Under the pieces are notes generated by a model. It did no database searches. It was not told where the DNA came from and saw nothing but the letters and a program-made list of their open reading frames with translations. Below are positions 35,805-44,001 of a stretch of 64,000 nucleotides of DNA, piece by piece. The DNA comes from Enterococcus_E cecorum_C (lineage in GTDB: Bacteria; Bacillota; Bacilli; Lactobacillales; Enterococcaceae), in assembly GCF_052119425.1 (NCBI RefSeq), contig NZ_JBQKFH010000011.1, positions 3,155-67,154 on the forward strand. The letters run 5' to 3'. Both the position numbers and the translations under genes were made by a program. Position 1 is the stretch's first letter, and each line of letters opens with the position of its first letter.

Positions 35805-35978
35805 AGCCTTTCCCTCTCTTCTTTGATTTCTTATTCTTTATACGCCGATTTGCTGAAACTTTCAATAAGTCCGCCTAAAACTTAGCCAACTTTTAAGAGT
35901 CTTAAGATTAACTTTACTTTTGTGAATTTTGCATGAAAAAAGCACCGGCGCAATTACCGATGCTCTTGATGTTTGCCC

Positions 35979-36299
35979 TTATTTCAATTGATTCACTACG
36001 TCCTGTCTCTTATTCAATATACGGACAACAAGAATTTGAGATTTTATTTTTATTAATTTGTAAAAGACGATATAGCTTTTCACATTAAAATATCTCAATC
36101 CTAAAGATGTCCACGGCTCATCAGGAAACACAGGATATCTTTCTGGAAATATTCTTAACTTTTCGATTGCAGAAATAATGGATAATACGTACCTACTAGC
36201 ATATTCTTTTGAAGAGTAAAAAGTTAAATACTCTTTAATATTTATCAAATCATTATCCGCTTCTTTTGAGTATACAATATTCCAATAAACTGAGCTCAT
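35979..36299 (-). CDS. RelE/ParE-family toxin
   Basis: The roughly 106-residue protein begins MSSVYWNIVYSKEADNDLIN and has the ParE/RelE beta-sheet end YIVFYKLIKIKSQILVVRIL followed by a basic, Arg-containing tail. The ATG (36297-36299) overlaps the antitoxin stop region, seven bases after GAGGAG. ParE-like members inhibit gyrase and RelE-like members cut mRNA; sequence alone does not decide. It forms a two-gene type II module with the gene before it. Confidence 0.82.
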   Translation of the reverse strand: MSSVYWNIVYSKEADNDLINIKEYLTFYSSKEYASRYVLSIISAIEKLRIFPERYPVFPDEPWTSLGLRYFNVKSYIVFYKLIKIKSQILVVRILNKRQDVVNQLK

Positions 36300-36303
36300 C
36301 AAG

Positions 36304-36606
36304 TTACTCCTCAAATTTTGCCTTTACTTCTGCAACAGTTAAAACTCTACCCTTTTCATAATCATCCAAGCCTTTTTGAATTTCACGGTCAAAGGCTTCT
36401 TTGGTTAAGGAATCATAATTTACTGGTTTTTGCGGTAGTTTTATTTCAAATGGGATTCTCTGTTGATTCACCACTTGTTGTAAAAACATGCTTAACGCGG
36501 TTGACATTGGGATTTGTAGCTGTTCGAGAACTTTTTCCGCTTCTTCTTTTAATTCGGGCGTCACTCTGGTAAAAATACTAGCTGTTTTTTTTGATGATAC
36601 AGACAC
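36304..36606 (-). CDS. RelB/DinJ-family antitoxin
   Basis: The 100-residue protein has an N-terminal ribbon-helix-helix region (ASIFTRVTPELKEEAEKVLE, then LQIPMSTALSMFLQQVV) typical of RelB/DinJ, and an acidic C-terminus that would wrap the toxin. It starts at GTG preceded by AGAGG. The antitoxin-first order and the coupling to the toxin are normal, and the ribbon-helix-helix should autorepress the operon. Confidence 0.87.
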   Translation of the reverse strand: MSVSSKKTASIFTRVTPELKEEAEKVLEQLQIPMSTALSMFLQQVVNQQRIPFEIKLPQKPVNYDSLTKEAFDREIQKGLDDYEKGRVLTVAEVKAKFEE

Positions 36607-36654
36607 ACTTATCGCCTCTTTCTTTTCTTCTTACCGTAAATTTAACACAACAAA

Positions 36655-36695
36655 AAGCAAAAAAGCAATCATTTGATATACAAACGATTGCTTTT
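36655..36695 (-). terminator. Immunity gene terminator
   Basis: AAAAGCAATC / GATTGCTTTT is a perfect stem around a 15-base loop, with T-run on the minus strand, between the immunity gene and the antitoxin gene. Confidence 0.8.
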
Positions 36696-36752
36696 AGTAA
36701 AAAGGATGTCAAGCAATGTACGATTCTTGCCTCACATCCTGTTATGATTCAT

Positions 36753-37103
36753 CTATCTTCTAATTGGCATATACTCGGTTAAATCATAGAACTGTGATTT
36801 ATCCACTGCATTGGCACGATATTGCCGATTGATACCCGCCTCATTAGCATAGTGGTTCAATTCGTTAATCAACCCTTCTTCTTGCGGTGTAAAATGTAAA
36901 CGAGCATCCACTGCGGTTAGATAAATATAGTTTACGAGCTTACTCACCAAAATCGGCGGAGAAGGATTGGTGTCGATTTTTTTGTAAACTTGCAAGAGAC
37001 AATCCGTAATATCTAACCATGATGTCGCTTGTTCTTCCTTCGTATGCGCAATTAGTAACTTATACAACTCATGTACCTTTTCTTTTACAGCTGATACTTC
37101 CAT
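36753..37103 (-). CDS. Enterocin-A-type bacteriocin immunity protein
   Basis: The 116-residue protein matches the four-helix immunity family of class IIa bacteriocins. Its second half, LVNYIYLTAVDARLHFTPQE through AGINRQYRA and DKSQF, follows the enterocin A immunity protein as I recall it (LVNYLYFTA..., AGINGLYRA...DKSQF). Such proteins protect producer cells by blocking the bacteriocin-bound mannose PTS receptor. No bacteriocin precursor, ABC transporter or regulator is near, so it is an orphan immunity gene. The ATG follows a long GAGGGGGGG stretch. Confidence 0.85.
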   Translation of the reverse strand: MEVSAVKEKVHELYKLLIAHTKEEQATSWLDITDCLLQVYKKIDTNPSPPILVSKLVNYIYLTAVDARLHFTPQEEGLINELNHYANEAGINRQYRANAVDKSQFYDLTEYMPIRR

Positions 37104-37278
37104 CACAAACCCCCCCCTCTTTAGCTATACTATCACTTCGAATTTCTTTGCTCACCCCATATTTAAGCGTTTACATTTTATCCGCTTAAAAAAGGAAAAT
37201 CAAAAATTCAGAATTTTCCCATACCCTTATTTTACTCCTATTTTACTATTTACTCAAGAGATAAGTATTGGTTTCCGA

Positions 37279-37311
37279 TTGACATCCAGCTTAGTTAAAG
37301 TATGCTATAAT
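37279..37311 (+). promoter_or_regulatory. Promoter of the MazG-like gene
   Basis: TATAAT at 37306-37311 is preceded by TGC (extended -10). TTGACA at 37279-37284 is 21 bases upstream, too far for a normal -35. The leader can form GTACC/GGTAC hairpin pairing at about 37324-37352. Confidence 0.5.
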
Positions 37312-37376
37312 AAGCTAGGCCATGTACCTCTAGTCAAGAGTATTCGTGGTACGTTCAGCAAAAGTGAGGCAATCCG

Positions 37377-37679
37377 ATGGAAGTTAACGAATTAATCAAC
37401 CGCAGTATTCAAATTAGACAACGTTACCATGAATTAGAACGCCAGCATCATGGCAGCGAATGGTCAGTTGAAGAAGATCTTTTAGCTCTCAGTAATGATA
37501 TTGGCAATCTCAATCGACTAGTGATGACCAAATTTGGCCGCTATTATGATGAGACACCCTATACTTTAGAACATAAATTAGCAGAAAATGTCTGGTGGTT
37601 AATTGAATTAGCGAATCGATTAGACATAGACATTGAACAAGAGCTCGAAAATTTTTTAACCGAAAAAGAACAATTATAA
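37377..37679 (+). CDS. MazG-like family protein
   Basis: The 100-residue all-alpha protein has WSVEEDLLALSNDIGNLNRL and HKLAENVWWLIELANRLDID, the pattern of short MazG-like NTP pyrophosphohydrolases, with acidic residues in place to bind magnesium. Members hydrolyse canonical or damaged NTPs. GTGAGG precedes the ATG. It is monocistronic, with an extended -10 promoter and a terminator. Confidence 0.75.
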   Translation: MEVNELINRSIQIRQRYHELERQHHGSEWSVEEDLLALSNDIGNLNRLVMTKFGRYYDETPYTLEHKLAENVWWLIELANRLDIDIEQELENFLTEKEQL

Positions 37680-37680
37680 G

Positions 37681-37728
37681 CCAAAAAACGTTACTAACTC
37701 TCTCTTGAGCAGTAACGTTTTTGGGTTT
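37681..37728. terminator. Convergent terminator
   Basis: CAAAAAACGTTACT / AGTAACGTTTTTGG stem with a 15-base loop between two converging genes. Confidence 0.85.
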
Positions 37729-37730
37729 CA

Positions 37731-38042
37731 TTATTTAAATTTTACAGCTGTACCGTAAGCAACCACGCTTTGCATCTCTTGCATGATTGAGCCGCTATCA
37801 AAGCGCATCATGACAACCGCATCGGCACCCATGGCTTTGGCGTTTTCTTTCAAACGTTCAACTGCTACTTCCCGTGATTCTTCTAACATCTTCGTATAGG
37901 CTCTGACTTCTCCACCAACTAGACTCTTCAAACTTGCGCCAATATCTGAAAAGGCGTTTTTCGATTGGGTTGTTAAGCCAAATACTTCGCCAATAATTTC
38001 ATATTCTTTTCCTGGAATTCTTTCTGTTGTTGTAACAATCAT
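37731..38042 (-). CDS. YbjQ family (UPF0145) protein
   Basis: The 103-residue protein has the family pattern: EYEIIGEVFGLT, then GEVRAYTKMLEESREVAVERL, and ADAVVMMRFDSGS. YbjQ proteins form pentamers of unclear function and are sometimes named heavy-metal-binding. GGGAG precedes the ATG. It is two bases after the floT stop, so it is the third gene of the nfeD-floT unit. Confidence 0.9.
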   Translation of the reverse strand: MIVTTTERIPGKEYEIIGEVFGLTTQSKNAFSDIGASLKSLVGGEVRAYTKMLEESREVAVERLKENAKAMGADAVVMMRFDSGSIMQEMQSVVAYGTAVKFK

Positions 38043-38044
38043 CT

Positions 38045-39472
38045 TTATTCTCCCTCTTCTTCTATCTTTTCTTTTACTTCTGGTTGTACTTTTTGTCCTT
38101 CAATCGCTGCAACAATTTCTTGATTAGCTTGTTTTCTAGACATCGTTTCATTGATTAAGTTCACTAAATCAAGGCCTGTGGTTTCTTTGATGGTTTCAAA
38201 GGTGCGAGCTAATCCTGCTTCTCCCATTTGATGAACACCATCGCCAGCTCCAAAGCTAACCACTTTATCGATATTGCTAATTGGCGCATTGACTTCTTTA
38301 GCAATGGCAGGTAAGACTTTGATAAATTCGACTAATACCCCAGCTTCGTTTAATTTTTGTAAAGCCAAGGCCATTTGTTCCTTGCTTTGCGCTTGTGCTT
38401 GACCGACTTTGGCAATCTTTTCGGCTTCAGCTTGCCCTAGTTTTTCAATTCTTTGGGCTTCAGCTTCGGCAGCTAATTTGATTTTTTCGGCTTCAGCTTG
38501 GGCATAGGCAATTTCTTGAGCTTTTTTCGCTAAGGCATTTTGTTCTACCACATATTTATCGGCTTCAGCTTTTTTACGAAGGGTTGCGGTTAATTCTTTT
38601 TCAGTTAATTCGGCTTGTTTTTCTTGAATTTCGATATTCTTTTCTTGTTCAATCAAACGAACCTTCATCTTTTCACCAACAGCCACTTGTTCTGCTTGTG
38701 CCACAGCTACTTCTTGTTCTTGTTTATAGTGCGCTTGTTTTAAGGCCATGTTTTTATTCGCTTCAGCAATTTCGGTTTTGCGGCGAATTTCTTCTTGTTG
38801 CGCCAATTGTTCGTTTTCGGCTTGTTTGATACGAGTTTCGCGCAACGCATTAGATTCTGCAATTTCAGCATTTTTCTTCACTTCGGCAATTTGTGGACGT
38901 CCCAAAGCATCTAAGTAACCATTTGGATCACTCACATCTTTAATGGTAAAGGAGACAATTTCTAGACCCATTTTTTGTAAGTCAGTAGATGCCACGGCTT
39001 GGACTTGTTCCGCAAAGTCATCACGGTTTTTGTAGATGGCTTCTACGGTCATAGTCCCTAAAATTGCACGTAAATGACCTTCCAATACTTCTTGTGCTTC
39101 ATCTTCTAGTTCAGCGGTTGATTTGCCTAAATATTGTTCAGCAGCTGTTTTAATCGCTTCGGTACTATTGCCCACTTTCACTAAAACGGTCGCACTGGCT
39201 TTGATTGGCACGCCTTGTTCGGTATAAACTTCTGGTGTGCCGATTTCTAATTTGTGGGTAAGTAAACTCAATTTATGCGCTTTTTGCACAATTGGAATTA
39301 CGAAAGTCCCACTGTTTTTTAAAATCTTGATGCCTTCTTTACCTAAGAATGAACCGGTTACAATCAAGGCTTCATCGGGTTTTCCTATACGATAACGGAC
39401 CATCAAGAAGATCACTAAAGCTAAAACAACAAATACAATCCAAAAAATCGGATTTCCCAAAAAACTAAACAT
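38045..39472 (-). CDS. floT: Flotillin-like SPFH protein FloT
   Basis: The 475-residue protein has an N-terminal hydrophobic hairpin at about 8-25, an SPFH/band-7 domain at about 28-200, and a long Ala/Glu-rich coiled coil with repeats such as EAEAQRIEKLGQAEAEKIAK. Flotillins organise membrane microdomains. The neighbour upstream is an NfeD protein, the standard yuaF-yuaG partnership in bacilli. AAGTGGTG precedes the ATG. Confidence 0.93.
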   Translation of the reverse strand: MFSFLGNPIFWIVFVVLALVIFLMVRYRIGKPDEALIVTGSFLGKEGIKILKNSGTFVIPIVQKAHKLSLLTHKLEIGTPEVYTEQGVPIKASATVLVKVGNSTEAIKTAAEQYLGKSTAELEDEAQEVLEGHLRAILGTMTVEAIYKNRDDFAEQVQAVASTDLQKMGLEIVSFTIKDVSDPNGYLDALGRPQIAEVKKNAEIAESNALRETRIKQAENEQLAQQEEIRRKTEIAEANKNMALKQAHYKQEQEVAVAQAEQVAVGEKMKVRLIEQEKNIEIQEKQAELTEKELTATLRKKAEADKYVVEQNALAKKAQEIAYAQAEAEKIKLAAEAEAQRIEKLGQAEAEKIAKVGQAQAQSKEQMALALQKLNEAGVLVEFIKVLPAIAKEVNAPISNIDKVVSFGAGDGVHQMGEAGLARTFETIKETTGLDLVNLINETMSRKQANQEIVAAIEGQKVQPEVKEKIEEEGE

Positions 39473-39492
39473 CTACACCACTTCTTTCTTTT

Positions 39493-39903
39493 TTAACGCG
39501 GATAATTGACGACGAGCGCCCGACCTTCAGCATCAAATTCGACAATCAAGACCTTACTACCAGCCGGAATCTCAAGGTTTGCTTTGATATCTTTTGGACG
39601 GAATAATTTGGCAGGAAAAGTCGCACGTGCATGACCACTACCTGTTTCCATTACTTCCCCAATCGAATCCCCTTTAATCTTGACGGTCAATTCACCTAGC
39701 AAATAATCTTCCTTTGAGAGTGAATTGCTTTGATTGCGGTCGGTCCACTTATTATAAAGATACATAAACGGCGCAAAAATTAGACTAAAAATCAGGTAAA
39801 GTCCGATAAGCCCCAAACTAATGATACCTACCCACACCAGGGCTTGCATCAAATCTGGTAAGGTGGCTATTGACTGATTTAACCAATTGATTAGTGCTTG
39901 CAT
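39493..39903 (-). CDS. NfeD-like protein (YuaF type)
   Basis: The 136-residue protein has a membrane region at about 15-50 and a C-terminal OB-fold NfeD domain (GELTVKIKGDSIGEVMETGS to GSKVLIVEFDAEGRALVV). NfeD proteins work with flotillins, and the gene directly precedes floT by 20 bases. The second of two in-frame ATGs is chosen because it is nine bases from AAAGGG, whereas the first abuts it. Confidence 0.85.
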   Translation of the reverse strand: MQALINWLNQSIATLPDLMQALVWVGIISLGLIGLYLIFSLIFAPFMYLYNKWTDRNQSNSLSKEDYLLGELTVKIKGDSIGEVMETGSGHARATFPAKLFRPKDIKANLEIPAGSKVLIVEFDAEGRALVVNYPR

Positions 39904-40116
39904 TTTGCTCATCCCTTTAAGTTCTATAGTTGTATAATAACACTATTTGATTTTCTATTCAAGCAAGTTAAAGTAAAATCCATCTTAAGTCCTAGATGTT
40001 AATCCTTATGATGCAAACAATTGAAAGAGATTTATCTACAATTCAAACAATTTATTCAGTCGTAGTAAAAAAACAAATATAGGTAAAAACGCACTTTTTC
40101 TTCCTATATGTATAGC

Positions 40117-40145
40117 ACAAAAAAAGACCGCCAAGAAAGCGATCT
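40117..40145 (-). terminator. catE-like gene terminator
   Basis: AGATCGC / GCGGTCT on the minus strand (one mismatch), followed by seven T, overlapping the stop codon. Confidence 0.55.
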
Positions 40146-40977
40146 AATTTTGATAATCGATTTGAATCGCGATGCCGTCTGTATCTAGCAATTGAAGTTG
40201 GCGGGTGGTTTGATGCTTGATTTGAAACCCTAGCTTCGAGGCGCGACTGGCGATGGCTAAAAGTTCGGCTGCCTGGTCACTTACAAAACCGATTTTAGAA
40301 AGTCCGGCTTGCTTGTCTTGATGCACTGTATGACGTCGTTGCCACTGGTTAAAAGCTAAATGATGATGATAACTTCCGCTCGCAATCCAGGAAGCCTTGG
40401 CATATTGGTGCTTTTCTTGCATATCGAGTAACGCTTGATAACGTTTGGAACTAGCCAATGCATCGCCTACTGCTAAATGAACGTGCCCCATCTTAGTGCC
40501 TTGAGATAAGAAAAAGGGCTCAGGTGCTTGCGAAATCATATCATAAATCTCTTGAGCGGCTAATTCTTCAGTGACGCCAATGATCCGTCCATCGCTTCTG
40601 ACATCCCACTGATTTTGCGGTTTATCGCGATAAATTTCAATTCCATTACCTTCTAAATCATGAAAATACAAAGCTTCACTATAGCCATGGTCCGCCCCAC
40701 CTTCTAATGCCACCCCACATTGAATTAAATGATGCAAAACTTCAGAGAGTACAAGCCGTGTCGGTACCAAAATCGCCAAATGATAAAGTCCGGCTGTTTG
40801 CTTATCTTCCTTAGTGGCTTGTTGCAAGATCACTAATGGCCGCTGATCTGCCGGAATGCCTAATACGATTTGTTCTTTTGTTTTGGACAATACACTTAAC
40901 CCGACAACTTCTTGATAAAACTGCGATAGTCTTGGTAAGTCAAGTACATTGAGATAAACGGGACCTAATTGTAACAT
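40144..40977 (-). CDS. VOC-family dioxygenase, CatE-like
   Basis: The 277-residue protein has two tandem glyoxalase/VOC halves: LGPVYLNVLDLPRLSQFYQE with LYHLAILVPT and YFHDLEGNGIEIYRD in the first, and MGHVHLAVGDALAS with YHHHLAFNQW in the second. This is the architecture of catechol-2,3-dioxygenase CatE, which in B. subtilis is controlled by HxlR-type YodB/CatR and detoxifies catechols. Metal ligands are the usual His/Glu set. Its promoter region shares the 41-base block with the HxlR/LLM promoter. Confidence 0.87.
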   Translation of the reverse strand: MLQLGPVYLNVLDLPRLSQFYQEVVGLSVLSKTKEQIVLGIPADQRPLVILQQATKEDKQTAGLYHLAILVPTRLVLSEVLHHLIQCGVALEGGADHGYSEALYFHDLEGNGIEIYRDKPQNQWDVRSDGRIIGVTEELAAQEIYDMISQAPEPFFLSQGTKMGHVHLAVGDALASSKRYQALLDMQEKHQYAKASWIASGSYHHHLAFNQWQRRHTVHQDKQAGLSKIGFVSDQAAELLAIASRASKLGFQIKHQTTRQLQLLDTDGIAIQIDYQN

Positions 40978-41001
40978 ATATATTCCTTCTTTCTGCTCTT
41001 T

Positions 41002-41068
41002 ACTATAGACCTAAAGCCAACAGATAGGAAGTAGGCACTTTTTTTACCGTAAGTTTCCCAAAAGATAC
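41002..41068 (-). promoter_or_regulatory. Promoter/operator of the catE-like gene
   Basis: On the minus strand GTATCTTTTGGGAAACTTA through AAAAAGTGCCTACTTC (41068 to 41028) is followed after 18 bases by TCTATAGT (-10 TATAGT, 41002-41007). It is the same block, in the same orientation and spacing, as at 29836-29902. Confidence 0.7.
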
Positions 41069-41158
41069 CTTTGCGAAAACTCAGACTTGTGAAACTTCAC
41101 TTATTGAAACTTTATGACCTGTGCTATAATGAAATCAAAAAGAAGAAAGGGTGGCAGC

Positions 41159-42262
41159 ATGAACTATTTAATTGTCGGCGCGGGACTTTTCGGGGCAACG
41201 ATGGCACACAAACTCGCTAAAGCTGGACATCAAATCACCATCATCGAAAAACGCGACCATCTCGCCGGAAATATTTATACCAAAGAAGTAGCGGGTATCC
41301 AGGTCCATCAATACGGCGCGCACATTTTTCATACCTCGAATGAAGAAGTTTGGCAATTTGTGAATCAGTTTGCTGAATTTAACCATTTTATCAATTCGCC
41401 GTTTGCCTTCAGCCGTGGCGAACTCTACTCTCTGCCTTTTAATATGAGCACCTTTTATCAGCTTTGGAAATTAACCAAACCTAAAGAGGTTCAAGCAAAA
41501 ATCGATGAGCAGCGCCAAGTCCTTCATGGGAAAAAACCGGAAAACTTAGAAGAACAGGCGATTGATTTAGTAGGAACGGATATTTACGAAACGTTGATTA
41601 AGGAATATACCGAAAAACAATGGGGCCGTAAATGCAGTGAATTGCCGCCGTTTATCATCAAGCGTCTGCCAGTCAGATTGACTTTTAATAACAACTATTT
41701 CAATGATAAATATCAGGGAATCCCGATTGGTGGCTATACGAAAATGGTGGAGAAGATGCTCGATTTACCAAACATTACCGTGCATCTCAAGACAGATTTT
41801 TTTGCTAAGAAAGCGGACTATTTGAACAATTACGATAAAATTATTTTCACCGGAATGATTGATCAGTTTTTTGATTACAGGTACGGTCCTTTAGAGTATC
41901 GTTCTTTACGCTTTGAACATGAATTGCTAGATGAAGCCAATTATCAAGGTAATGCGGTCATTAATTATATTGATGCCAAATATCCTTTTACGCGCATCAT
42001 CGAACATAAGCATTTTGAATTTGGTCAACAGGAAAAAACGGTGATTACCAAAGAATATCCTGCGAATTGGCAAAAAGGCGACGAACCTTATTATCCCGTA
42101 CAAACACCGGAAAATGCCGCCTTATATCAAAAATATTGTCAGCTTGCTAAGGACTATCCGAATGTGATTTTTGGTGGGCGTTTGGGTATGTATCAGTACT
42201 TTGATATGCATAAAGTCATTGAAGCTGCCTTAAACGTAGCGAAACAAGAATTAGCTCAATAA
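41159..42262 (+). CDS. glf: UDP-galactopyranose mutase
   Basis: The 367-residue flavoenzyme interconverts UDP-galactopyranose and UDP-galactofuranose. It starts MNYLIVGAGLFGATMAHKLA (FAD-binding GxGxxG) and has HQYGAHIFHTSNEEVW, the substrate region PIGGYTKM and FGGRLGMYQYFDMHKVIE at the end. AAAGGGTGG stands four bases before the ATG, so the longer frame is not used. TATAAT with TGC before it lies at about 41123-41131. There is no galactofuranosyltransferase beside it. Confidence 0.95.
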   Translation: MNYLIVGAGLFGATMAHKLAKAGHQITIIEKRDHLAGNIYTKEVAGIQVHQYGAHIFHTSNEEVWQFVNQFAEFNHFINSPFAFSRGELYSLPFNMSTFYQLWKLTKPKEVQAKIDEQRQVLHGKKPENLEEQAIDLVGTDIYETLIKEYTEKQWGRKCSELPPFIIKRLPVRLTFNNNYFNDKYQGIPIGGYTKMVEKMLDLPNITVHLKTDFFAKKADYLNNYDKIIFTGMIDQFFDYRYGPLEYRSLRFEHELLDEANYQGNAVINYIDAKYPFTRIIEHKHFEFGQQEKTVITKEYPANWQKGDEPYYPVQTPENAALYQKYCQLAKDYPNVIFGGRLGMYQYFDMHKVIEAALNVAKQELAQ

Positions 42263-42266
42263 ACCC

Positions 42267-42304
42267 TTCCCCGCACTTTGAATGAAAGTGGTGGGGATTT
42301 TTTA
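42267..42304 (+). terminator. glf terminator
   Basis: CCCCGCACTTT / AAAGTGGTGGGG stem with a five-base loop and six T. Confidence 0.85.
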
Positions 42305-42416
42305 TGCACCAAAAACTTGCTCTGTACTGAAAATTTACCTCTACAGTTCTCCTTGTTTCTTGGCATCATTTTTGCTAGAATCTACTCATTCAATCATCTT
42401 GAAAAGAGGGGTATTT

Positions 42417-43142
42417 GTGCCAGTAGGAATTATCGTCAATAGTATTGCCATTTTTCTAGGAGGAATTTGTGGCGGATTATTAGAAGAACGGCTATCAGAT
42501 CGTTTCAAACAAGAAATCACCCTTATCTTTGGATTATGTTCGATGGGAATGGGTGTCAGTAGTATTGTCTTAATGAAAAACATGCCCGCTGTGGTATTTG
42601 CGGTCATTATTGGGACTGCTGTTGGATTAGCCTTTCATGTAGAGCAACGATTACGAGGCGCAGCAAGTGTGATGCAAAAGCCAATCAGTAAACTAGTCGG
42701 TGAGCAAACCCATATGAGTCAAGAAGCTTTTCAAATTCAACTCGTTACCATCATCGTGTTGTTTTGTGCTTCAGGTACTGGGATTTATGGAAGTTTGGAT
42801 GCAGGGATGACTGGCGACCACACCATATTGATTGCTAAGTCGATTTTGGATTTCTTTACCGCGGCGATTTTTGCTTGTAATCTTGGCTATGTAGTATCCG
42901 TGATTGCTTTGCCACAATTTGTCATTTTCTTTTTATTATTCCTTGGTGCAAAGCTGATTTTTCCACTAACCAACCCAACAATGATCGCGGATTTCAAAGC
43001 AGTGGGTGGCTTTTTAATGTTAGCTACCGGATTTCGCATGGTCAATATCAAACAATTCCCAACCGCTGATATGATTCCGGCGATGGTGTTCGCGATGCCT
43101 TTTAGTTATCTCTGGACAGCAATCATTATGCCGATGCTATAA
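42417..43142 (+). CDS. DUF554 membrane protein (YdfK/YqgA-like)
   Basis: The 241-residue protein begins MPVGIIVNSIAIFLGGICGG and has about six or seven membrane segments, matching the DUF554 family of putative transporters, whose function is unknown. A GTG start at 42417 after GAGGGG matches the family's N-terminus; an upstream in-frame extension of 45 codons covers the glf terminator and is not coding. Confidence 0.87.
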   Translation: MPVGIIVNSIAIFLGGICGGLLEERLSDRFKQEITLIFGLCSMGMGVSSIVLMKNMPAVVFAVIIGTAVGLAFHVEQRLRGAASVMQKPISKLVGEQTHMSQEAFQIQLVTIIVLFCASGTGIYGSLDAGMTGDHTILIAKSILDFFTAAIFACNLGYVVSVIALPQFVIFFLLFLGAKLIFPLTNPTMIADFKAVGGFLMLATGFRMVNIKQFPTADMIPAMVFAMPFSYLWTAIIMPML

Positions 43143-43149
43143 TTTAATC

Positions 43150-43187
43150 AAAAAGTCACTCAGTTTGTGGGCTGAGCGACTTTTTTT
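43150..43187. terminator. Convergent terminator
   Basis: AAAAAGTCACTCAG / CTGAGCGACTTTTTTT stem between DUF554 and the glycosylase-like gene. Confidence 0.85.
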
Positions 43188-43758
43188 ATTTCAAAATATT
43201 TTCGACTTGTTTTTTTAAGCAAGGCAGCACTTCTTGATCAAACCAGGGATGTTTTTTCTGCCAAATTTGATTTCTTGGTGAAGGATGGATCAATGGAAAA
43301 TACGTAGGCAAATAACGCTGATAGTCTTGCACCACTTGTGTTAAGGGAGTGCTTTTTTTGATGCCTAGATATCTTTCCATCGCATAATGTCCGATTAAAA
43401 GGGTTAGTTGAATATCCGGCATTTGTTCTAATAGCAGAGGATGCCATTTTTGCGCAAAACCTTTTCTAGGTGGAAGGTCCCCTGATTTACCAGCTCCTGG
43501 AAAGTAAAAGTCCATTGGCAAAATCGCAATTTGACCACTTTCATAAAACAGCTCCTCATCTACCCCTAGCCATGCTCTTAAGCGATTCCCACTCGCATCC
43601 GCAAATAATTTTTGACGATCTTGGGCTTTTTGACCAGGTGCCTGTCCTATAATAAGCACTTTAGCTGTAGGGCTCACCTGATATAATGGCGCTATTTGCT
43701 GTTGTGTATAAATTTGATTGGCTTCATCTTGCATGATTGATTGTTTAATTGTTTGCAT
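43186..43758 (-). CDS. Uracil-DNA glycosylase superfamily protein
   Basis: The 190-residue protein has the superfamily active-site motif as IIGQAPGQKAQ, the middle ILPMDFYFPG segment and the late motif HPSPRN. It lacks the N-terminal cysteines of Fe-S family 4 enzymes. The first motif GQAPGQ resembles that of family 4/5 relatives, so whether it removes uracil or another base is uncertain. The second ATG is used because AGAGGA abuts the first. Confidence 0.82.
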   Translation of the reverse strand: MQTIKQSIMQDEANQIYTQQQIAPLYQVSPTAKVLIIGQAPGQKAQDRQKLFADASGNRLRAWLGVDEELFYESGQIAILPMDFYFPGAGKSGDLPPRKGFAQKWHPLLLEQMPDIQLTLLIGHYAMERYLGIKKSTPLTQVVQDYQRYLPTYFPLIHPSPRNQIWQKKHPWFDQEVLPCLKKQVENILK

Positions 43759-43870
43759 CGACATTCCTCTTTTAAACTAATTTTTTTCGTATAAAGCTCT
43801 ATTTAATAATTTTTATTATGCAAAAGATGAAAATAAACAGGTTTCAAAAAGACAATCCACTTATTTTCTT

Positions 43871-43916
43871 AATAGTTTTCAAAACTATTGTAACATGAAT
43901 TCTTTCAGCGTAGAAT
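43871..43916 (+). promoter_or_regulatory. kup promoter with overlapping palindrome
   Basis: TTGTAA at 43888-43893 and TAGAAT at 43911-43916 are 17 bases apart. The perfect 19-base palindrome AATAGTTTTCAAAACTATT (43871-43889) overlaps the start of the -35 and could be an operator. Confidence 0.55.
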
Positions 43917-43944
43917 TATTCTGTTTTTAACAGTTTATAAAGGC

Positions 43945-43991
43945 CGGATAGCAATGGAAATGCAAGTATTCTTCCTAATTTTAGGTATCCG
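43945..43991 (+). ncRNA. Structured kup leader, possible riboswitch-like junction
   Basis: The stem CGGATA (43945-43950) / TATCCG (43986-43991) closes a region with two inner hairpins, GCA...TGC (43951-43963) and CCTA...TAGG (43974-43985), a possible three-way junction of 47 nt that ends ten bases before the kup start codon. No normal ribosome binding site exists between it and the ATG; the only AGG is in the second inner hairpin. I do not recognise a known riboswitch class. Confidence 0.4.
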
Positions 43992-44001
43992 TGAATAAAA
44001 A

